A DNA stretch of 64,000 nucleotides from Rubrivivax sp. (GTDB lineage Bacteria; Pseudomonadota; Gammaproteobacteria; Burkholderiales; Burkholderiaceae_C). Below, piece after piece: positions 58,728-64,000 of this stretch. The notes beneath the pieces were generated by a model. It had not been told where the DNA came from. It searched no databases and saw only the letters and a list, made by a program, of their open reading frames with translations. Numbering within the stretch: position 1 is the stretch's first letter; each line of letters starts with the position of its first letter. The position numbers were made by a program, and so were the translations under genes. The stretch lies in NCBI GenBank assembly GCA_020852865.1, contig JADYZZ010000082.1:60977-124976 (forward strand), given 5' to 3'.

Positions 58728-60200
58728 ATGTCAGCTTCCGTTCATCCCGACGACTATGCGGCGCTGCTGGCCGAGATCCCGGCCGGGCAGCTGTACATCG
58801 GCGGGCGCTTTGCGCCGGCAGCGGAGCGCTTCGCGGTATCGGGCAAGGCCGATGGCCGGCTGATTACCGAATGCGCCAGCAGCTCGACCGATGACGCGGA
58901 CGAGGCGGTCGCTGCGGCGGCCGCAGCCTGGCCCTCTTGGTCAGCCGCCGCGCCGGCGCAACGCGCGCAGGCCTTGCGCGCGCTGGCCCGGCTGCTGCAG
59001 GACCACTCGACGCAATTCGTCGCGCTCGAATCGCATCATGCCGGAAAGACGGTGGCCGACGCACGCATCGATATCGCCGCGGGAGTCGCCACGCTCAACT
59101 GGTATGCCGGGTGCGCGGAGCGCCTCGACGGCCGTCTGGTTGCAGGCGCCGAAACGCTGCACCGCTTCGTTCGTCGGGAATCGCTCGGCGTCTGTGCCCT
59201 GATCCTTCCCTGGAACTTCCCGCTCCTGCTGATGCTCTGGAAGCTCGGCCCCGCACTCGCAGCCGGGAACACCGTCGTCGTCAAGCCGGCCAGCGAAACA
59301 CCGCTGTCGGCACTCGCGTTCGCCGCCTTGGCCGGAAGAACGGTGCTGCCCGCCGGGGTCCTGAACATCGTCCCTGGCGCCGGTCCCACAGTCGGGATGC
59401 ATCTGGCGAGCCATCCGCGTGTCGCCAAGGTGTCGTTCACCGGCTCGACCGCGAACGGCGTGCGCGTCGCACAGGCCGCGGCCGCAACGGTCAAGAGCGT
59501 GACGCTCGAACTCGGCGGCAAGTCGCCGGTCATCGTCTGCGACGACGCCGATATCCCGCGGGCTGCCGCCGGCACGGCGGCTGGCGCATTCGGACATGCC
59601 GGGCAGAAATGCGCCGCGCGCACACGCTGCATCGTGATGGAGTCGGTAGCCGACGCCCTGGTCGAGAAGCTGGTCGACCAGGCGCGCGCATTGCGTTGCG
59701 GCGACCCGATGGACGCCGCCACCACGCTCGGACCGGTGATCAGCCGCAACGCCCAGCAGCGCATCCTCGGTTATTGCGATGCCGGCGTCGCCGAGGGTGC
59801 CGCGCTGGTGTGCGGGGGTGACCGTCCGCATGACGTGGATGGCCCGTTCGTGCAGGCAACCGTCTTCGACCATGCGCGCAACCGCATGACCATCGCGCGC
59901 GAGGAGATCTTCGGACCGGTACTCACGGTGATCCGCGTCAAGGACGTCGAAGAAGCCGTCGCGGTGGCCAACGACTCCGACTACGGCCTAGCCGCAACCG
60001 TGTGGACCCGCTCGCTGTCGCGCGCCCACCAGCTGAGCGTGCGCCTCGAGGCCGGAACGGTTTCTGTCAATACGCCTGCCGTGATCGGTGTCGAGACGCC
60101 CTTCGGCGGCCGCAAACAAAGCGGTTACGGCCGTGAGTTGGGAGTCGAGGGGCTCGACGCCTATCTGCAGCACAAGACGGTCGTCATGGACATCGGCTGA
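58728..60200 (+). CDS. NAD(P)-dependent aldehyde dehydrogenase
   Basis: This aldehyde dehydrogenase has 490 residues. Cofactor and catalytic motifs are ILPWNFPLLLMLWKLGPALA, FTGSTANGVRVA, LELGGKSPVIV with the general-base Glu, and the nucleophile Cys in GHAGQKCAARTRCIV. EEIFGPVLTV and PFGGRKQSGYGRELG complete the family pattern. AGGAGAGG lies before the Met at 58728. It is 37 bp after livF, so it probably oxidises an aldehyde made from the imported compound, perhaps by the next enzyme. Confidence 0.93.
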   Translation: MSASVHPDDYAALLAEIPAGQLYIGGRFAPAAERFAVSGKADGRLITECASSSTDDADEAVAAAAAAWPSWSAAAPAQRAQALRALARLLQDHSTQFVALESHHAGKTVADARIDIAAGVATLNWYAGCAERLDGRLVAGAETLHRFVRRESLGVCALILPWNFPLLLMLWKLGPALAAGNTVVVKPASETPLSALAFAALAGRTVLPAGVLNIVPGAGPTVGMHLASHPRVAKVSFTGSTANGVRVAQAAAATVKSVTLELGGKSPVIVCDDADIPRAAAGTAAGAFGHAGQKCAARTRCIVMESVADALVEKLVDQARALRCGDPMDAATTLGPVISRNAQQRILGYCDAGVAEGAALVCGGDRPHDVDGPFVQATVFDHARNRMTIAREEIFGPVLTVIRVKDVEEAVAVANDSDYGLAATVWTRSLSRAHQLSVRLEAGTVSVNTPAVIGVETPFGGRKQSGYGRELGVEGLDAYLQHKTVVMDIG

Positions 60201-60229
60201 TCTCGGCCGCAGACGCCCCGGAGTTCCTC

Positions 60230-61402
60230 ATGAGCAAGGCACCAGATTCTTTCATCTTCGTGCATTCCAACCGGCGCGTCATTTGTGCTTGGGAGGGTTT
60301 GACGCAACTCGCCGAACTTGCCGCGCAAGCCAAGGCGCGACGGCCTGTCGTCGTCATGGACGCCTTCTTCCAGGGCGGCACCATCGCGGCACGTGTAGCC
60401 GAGTTGCTGCGCTCGGCAACGAGGGCGGAGGCGGTGTTCCATTACGTACCGCTGCAGGAGCCCGACACGGGGTCGATCGAGGCGTGCCATGCCGCCATGT
60501 CCGGGGAGACACCCGACCTCATCGTCGCTGTCGGCGGCGGCTCGACGATGGACACGGCGAAGATCTCGAGGCTCATGCTGGCGAACCCCGGGCCCGTGCA
60601 GGACATGGCCGGTTTGGGCAAGCGCCTGAATCCTCATGCCAGCCTGCTCGTCGCAGTGCCGACGACTGCGGGCACCGGCAGCGAGGTATCGGAGTCGGCC
60701 ATCGCCGGCCTCGCCGGTTCGAACGTGAAGCTGATCTTCCGCTCGCAGGAGATGACGCCGCAGATCGCGCTGCTCGATGCCAGTCTGTCGACTTCAGCGC
60801 CGCCGCAAGTCACGGCAGGCTCGGGTTACGACGCGGTCACGCATGCGGTGGAAGCTTACGTGTCGAAAGCCGCGTCGATGATGACCGACCCCTTTGCCGA
60901 ATCCGCGATGCACCTGCTCGGGCGCTGGCTGCCGGTGGCGTACCGAGAGCCGAACGACGCACGGGCACGCACGGCGTGTCTTGTCGCGTCGTGCCAGGCG
61001 GCGATTGCCTTCAACAGTGCCAACCTCGGCCTGGCCCACGCGATCGCAGCGCCGCTGGGTGCGCTGCACCACGTGCCGCACGGGCTCGCGAACGCGCTGG
61101 CGCTGCCGGCGGTCACCGCCTTCAACGAACCCGCGATGGGCGACAAGGCACAAGCGGTTGCCGCGGCATTCGGCGGGACGACCGCCGCGCAGGCACTGGC
61201 GCGGCTTCGCGCCGAGGTCGGGCTGAACATCGGGTTGGACGAGTTCGTGCCGTCCGAAGAAGCGCGCGAAGAGCTGGCACGGGCGGCAATGAAGAGCGGC
61301 CAGGTACGGATGAACCCACGGCCGGCGACGCTCGACGACATGCGCACGATCCTGCAGGACATGCGCACGCCCTTCGACGGACAGGCCATGCTGCGACGAT
61401 AG
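60230..61402 (+). CDS. Iron-containing alcohol dehydrogenase
   Basis: This type III (Fe-ADH) dehydrogenase has 390 residues. The NAD motif is AVGGGSTMDTAKI and PTTAGTGSEVSESAI follows. Metal ligands are Asp and His in GYDAVTHAVEAYVS, His in NLGLAHAIAAPLGALH and His in VPHGLANAL, as in FucO-type enzymes. The C-terminus is shorter in motif content but the length is normal. It follows the aldehyde dehydrogenase by 29 bp, so alcohol to aldehyde to acid conversion is likely. The natural substrate is not evident. Confidence 0.92.
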   Translation: MSKAPDSFIFVHSNRRVICAWEGLTQLAELAAQAKARRPVVVMDAFFQGGTIAARVAELLRSATRAEAVFHYVPLQEPDTGSIEACHAAMSGETPDLIVAVGGGSTMDTAKISRLMLANPGPVQDMAGLGKRLNPHASLLVAVPTTAGTGSEVSESAIAGLAGSNVKLIFRSQEMTPQIALLDASLSTSAPPQVTAGSGYDAVTHAVEAYVSKAASMMTDPFAESAMHLLGRWLPVAYREPNDARARTACLVASCQAAIAFNSANLGLAHAIAAPLGALHHVPHGLANALALPAVTAFNEPAMGDKAQAVAAAFGGTTAAQALARLRAEVGLNIGLDEFVPSEEAREELARAAMKSGQVRMNPRPATLDDMRTILQDMRTPFDGQAMLRR

Positions 61403-61501
61403 GCAGCCGCAGCGGCACGATCGCGCTCGCCTGCGTGATGGCGTTGATCGCAGGGGCCCGCCGCCTTTACCGCAGGCTGCCCGCTGCCGCGCCGCCGCGC
61501 C

Positions 61502-62590
61502 TCAGGGCCGGATCGCCCCGCGCCGGATCTGGTCGCGCTCGAGGCTCTCGAACAGCGCCTTGAAGTTGCCTTCGCCGAAGCCCTCGTCGTTCTTGCGCTG
61601 GATGAACTCGAAGAACACCGGCCCGAGCAGCGGCTCGCTGAAGATCTGCAGCAGCAGGCGCCGCTCGCCGCCGGCGGTGCTGCCGTCGAGCAAGATGCCG
61701 CGCGCGCGCAGCTCGGCCACCGGCTCGCCGTGGCCGGGCAGGCGCTCGGCGAGCATCTCGTAGTAGATGTCGTTGGGCGCCGTCATGAGCGGCACGCCGG
61801 CCATCTGCAGCGCGTCGACGCTGGTCGGCAGGTCGTCGGCGAGCAGCGCGATGTGCTGGATGCCCTCGCCTCCGAACTGCATCAGGAACTCCTCGATCTG
61901 CCCGCCGCCGCCGCGGCCGGCCTCCTCGTTGAGCGGGATGCGGATCAGGCCGTCGGGCGCCGTCATCGCGCGGCTGGTGAGCCCGGTGTACTCGCCCTTG
62001 ACGTCGAAATAGCGCAGCTCGCGAAAGCCGAAGATGCGCTCGTAGTAGCCGCCCCAGTACGCCATGCGGCCGCGGTAGACGTTGTGCGTGAGGTGGTCGA
62101 CGAGGCGCAGGCCGTGGCCGCGCGGATGGCGCGCGGCCGGGTCGGCGAACGCGGGCAGCCACTCGAAGTCGATGTCGTAGATGCTGCGCCCGTCCTCGAA
62201 GCGGTCGATCAGGTACAGCGGCGCGCCGCCGATGCCCTTGATCGCCGGCAGGCGCAGCTCCATCGGCCCGGTGGGCACGTCGATCGGCTGCGCACCCAGC
62301 TCGAGCGCGCGCGCGTAGGCGCGGTGCGCGTCGCGCACGCGAAAGGCCATCGCGCAGGCGCTCGGCCCGTGTTCGGCGGCGAAGTAGCCCGCCAGGCTGC
62401 GCGGCTCGCGGTTGACGACGAAGTTGATGTCGCCCTGGCGGTACAGCAGCACGTCCTTGCTGCGGTGGCGCGCCACCTGCGCGAAGCCCATCTTCTCGAA
62501 CAGCGGCTCGAGCAGGCCCGCGGTGGGCGAAGCGAACTCGACGAACTCGAAGCCCGCGAGTCCCATCGGGTTGTCGAACGGCTCGGCCAT
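61502..62590 (-). CDS. hpd: 4-hydroxyphenylpyruvate dioxygenase
   Basis: HPPD converts 4-hydroxyphenylpyruvate to homogentisate in tyrosine degradation. The product has 362 residues and two vicinal-oxygen-chelate domains. Iron ligands are visible as His in [15 protein letters not shown], His in [14 protein letters not shown] and Glu in [20 protein letters not shown]. The N-terminus [16 protein letters not shown] is the usual bacterial form. No homogentisate dioxygenase is present in the window. Confidence 0.96.
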   Translation of the reverse strand: MAEPFDNPMGLAGFEFVEFASPTAGLLEPLFEKMGFAQVARHRSKDVLLYRQGDINFVVNREPRSLAGYFAAEHGPSACAMAFRVRDAHRAYARALELGAQPIDVPTGPMELRLPAIKGIGGAPLYLIDRFEDGRSIYDIDFEWLPAFADPAARHPRGHGLRLVDHLTHNVYRGRMAYWGGYYERIFGFRELRYFDVKGEYTGLTSRAMTAPDGLIRIPLNEEAGRGGGGQIEEFLMQFGGEGIQHIALLADDLPTSVDALQMAGVPLMTAPNDIYYEMLAERLPGHGEPVAELRARGILLDGSTAGGERRLLLQIFSEPLLGPVFFEFIQRKNDEGFGEGNFKALFESLERDQIRRGAIRP

Positions 62591-62685
62591 GGCTGGACTC
62601 CTCGTGCGCGGCGACGGATGACGCGGCGCGCCGGCCGCGTCGTGCGATTGTGGGGCGGCGCGCGGCGCGGCGCCGCCGCGGCCTC

Positions 62686-62737
62686 AGAGCCTGTGAAGAG
62701 AAGAATCGCGCCCGCGGCTCATATCTTCACAGGCTCT
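62686..62737. terminator. 14-bp inverted repeat, possible terminator
   Basis: AGAGCCTGTGAAGA (62686-62699) and TCTTCACAGGCTCT (62724-62737) are perfect inverted copies around a 24-base loop. The element lies directly at the 3' end of the endonuclease gene, reaching its stop codon. It may end that transcript or be a mobile-type repeat, since it contains repeat copy C. Confidence 0.5.
62689..62716 (+). repeat. Dispersed 28-bp intergenic repeat, copy C
   Basis: GCCTGTG-AAGAGAA-GAATCGCGCCCGCG, matching copies A and B in both conserved blocks and spacing. Here the element is longer, since GCCTGTG lies within the left arm of a 14-bp inverted repeat whose right arm is at 62724-62737. Confidence 0.65.
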
Positions 62738-63579
62738 CAGCCCAGTTCGATCAGCACCGGCTGGTGATCCGACGCCTGCGTGTGCAGATCGACCTCGATG
62801 CGGCGCACATGCGCGGCGACGCCGTCGCTGACGAAGACGAAGTCGCAGGCCACCGGCTCGGGGCCGTAGGTGCGGTCGAACAGGCGGAAGGTCGGCGCGT
62901 GCGGTGCGCGCCCGTGCACCAGCGGCCAGGCGTCGTGCAGGCCGTGCGGCGTCGCCGCGCCGCAGATCGCGGCAACGGCCGCATCGTCGGCGCCGGCATT
63001 GAAGTCGCCGCACAGCAGCGCGTGCGGCGTATGCCGTTTGGTCTGGAACGGCGAGCCGTCGTCGGACGCCTCGGGCGGCGCCAGCGCCAGCTCGGTCTGC
63101 GCTTCGTGCAGCGCGCGCAGCGCCCGTGCCTGCGCCAGCCGCTGGCGCGCCGAGTAGTACTCGAGATGCGTGGTCGTCACGCGCAGCGCGCCGAGCAGCG
63201 GCTCCTGCACGGTGACCACGCTCGCCATGCGCGGCATCGAGCGCACACCGGCGTCGGCCGGCCAGGGCAGCGCGTGGTGCTGCACCCAGGCCACCGGCAG
63301 GCGGGTGGCGATCAGGTTGCCGAAGCGCTGGCGCCGGCCGTCGGCGGTGAACTCGTCGACGGCGGCGCCGAAGAAGCAGCGGTAGCCCGGCAGCAGCGCG
63401 GCGATCTGCGCGGGCTGATCTCCGGGCGCGCCCTGCAGCCGCGCGTAGCCCTGGGCGATCTCCTGCAGGCACAGCAGGTCGAAATCGGCCAGCGCGCGCG
63501 CCTGCTCGACGATGCGCCGCGGGCTTGCCACGCCGTCGAGGCCGCAGCACCACTGGGTGTTCCAGGTGACGAGCTTCAT
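62737..63579 (-). CDS. Endonuclease/exonuclease/phosphatase family protein
   Basis: This EEP-fold protein has 280 residues. Motifs are LVTWNTQWCCG at the N-terminus, the metal Glu in LLCLQEIAQG, RFGNLIATRLPV, TTHLEYYSARQRLAQ, LLCGDFNAGADD and the final SDHQPVLIELG. This resembles the EEP proteins encoded beside glycerol-3-phosphate-type ABC importers. The ATG at 63579 overlaps the permease stop (ATGA), so it is coupled to that importer. A phosphodiesterase role on imported glycerophosphodiesters is plausible. Confidence 0.9.
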   Translation of the reverse strand: MKLVTWNTQWCCGLDGVASPRRIVEQARALADFDLLCLQEIAQGYARLQGAPGDQPAQIAALLPGYRCFFGAAVDEFTADGRRQRFGNLIATRLPVAWVQHHALPWPADAGVRSMPRMASVVTVQEPLLGALRVTTTHLEYYSARQRLAQARALRALHEAQTELALAPPEASDDGSPFQTKRHTPHALLCGDFNAGADDAAVAAICGAATPHGLHDAWPLVHGRAPHAPTFRLFDRTYGPEPVACDFVFVSDGVAAHVRRIEVDLHTQASDHQPVLIELG

Positions 63580-64000
63580 TTGATCCCGGCGCGCATGAAG
63601 CTCTGCACGAACTGGCGCTGGAACAGCAGGAAGGCCAGCAGCAGCGGCGCCGCGGTCATGAGCGTGGCCGCCGTGATCACCGACCAGTCCACGCCCTGGT
63701 CGACCGACGAGAACACCTGCAGCCCGACGGTGAGCGGGCGCGCGTTCTGGCTGTTGGTGACGATCAGCGGCCACAGGAAGTTGTTCCAGTGGTAGCTCAC
63801 CGAGACCAGCGCGAACGCGGTGTACACCGGGCGGGCCAGCGGCACGTAGACGCGCCACAGCGTCTGCAGCGCGCCGGCGCCTTCCATGCGCGCGGCCTCG
63901 TCGAGCTCCTTGGGGATGCCCATGAAGGTCTGGCGCAGCAGGAAGATCGCGAACGCCGAGGCGAAGTACGGCAGCCCGATCGCCAGCAGCGTGTCGACCA
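63576..64000 (-). CDS. ABC sugar/glycerol-3-phosphate permease, 3' part (5' end outside window)
   Basis: This is a MalG/UgpE-type permease. The frame stays open to the window edge, giving about 140 C-terminal residues. The EAA loop is DEAARMEGAGALQTLWRVYV, followed by SYHWNNFLWPLIVT and the last helix LLLAFLLFQRQFVQSFMRAG. The NNFLWPLIVT segment is typical of carbohydrate permeases. It is coupled to the EEP gene. Confidence 0.92.
   Translation of the reverse strand, partial: VDTLLAIGLPYFASAFAIFLLRQTFMGIPKELDEAARMEGAGALQTLWRVYVPLARPVYTAFALVSVSYHWNNFLWPLIVTNSQNARPLTVGLQVFSSVDQGVDWSVITAATLMTAAPLLLAFLLFQRQFVQSFMRAGIK

Overview
This window is a very G+C-rich bacterial chromosome segment (roughly 70% by eye). 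The PEP-CTERM surface protein, Bug-family (TctC) binding protein, form II CODH-like hydroxylase and Feo system point to a betaproteobacterium of the order Burkholderiales, near the Rubrivivax/Leptothrix/Comamonadaceae group. The lineage is an inference from gene content and codon use. No rRNA, tRNA, phage, IS element or CRISPR array was seen.

Layout: (1) 1-9.4 kb: the 3' half of a transketolase gene; an MFS transporter; a (CCGTG)20 microsatellite; a promoter with perfect FNR-type and Fur-like dyads in front of feoA-feoB; a DUF1345 membrane protein; and a large PEP-CTERM passenger-repeat protein. This last gene is followed by degenerate 60-bp repeats and a decayed second copy of the DUF1345 3' end. 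(2) 9.4-17.6 kb, minus strand: a tightly overlapping molybdenum hydroxylase operon, coxS-coxL-coxM-MoxR-VWA-coxG-xdhC-DUF2478. The active-site loop is AYRGAGR, so this is form II (CODH-like) and not a proven CO dehydrogenase. A mobB gene lies at 51.8 kb. (3) 17.9-21.8 kb: a ferric-iron/polyamine-type ABC importer. (4) 21.9-31.1 kb, minus strand: a translationally coupled LuxR-type response regulator, a hybrid histidine kinase carrying a frameshift, and an 1838-aa protein that appears to fuse a GMC oxidoreductase, an alpha/beta hydrolase and a PhoD-like phosphatase. A second LuxR-type regulator lies just upstream.

(5) 31.4-35.0 kb: small orphan genes, a metallo-beta-lactamase hydrolase and two HAD phosphatases. 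(6) 35.2-45.9 kb: a sugar-acid catabolic locus with UlaG, UlaE and UlaF homologues. Where the classical ula regulon has a PTS, this locus has a complete ABC sugar importer, an FGGY kinase and a DeoR regulator. No UlaD-type decarboxylase is present. The likely end product is D-xylulose 5-phosphate, which feeds the pentose phosphate pathway. (7) 46.4-48.8 kb: a Bug-type binding protein next to a formylglycine sulfatase. (8) 48.8-51.7 kb: an arsenic island, with arsM and arsR transcribed to the left and arsC and acr3 to the right. (9) 52.7-61.4 kb: a DUF1989 protein, a branched-chain amino-acid type ABC importer with a LivM-LivG fusion, an aldehyde dehydrogenase and an iron-type alcohol dehydrogenase, probably one catabolic unit. 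(10) 61.5-64 kb, minus strand: 4-hydroxyphenylpyruvate dioxygenase, an endonuclease/exonuclease/phosphatase protein and the 3' end of an ABC sugar permease cut by the window edge.

Many adjacent genes overlap by ATGA or GTGA, which fixes several start codons and indicates translational coupling. A 28-bp dispersed motif (GCCTGTG-N7-GAATCGCGCCCGCG) occurs three times in intergenic DNA.
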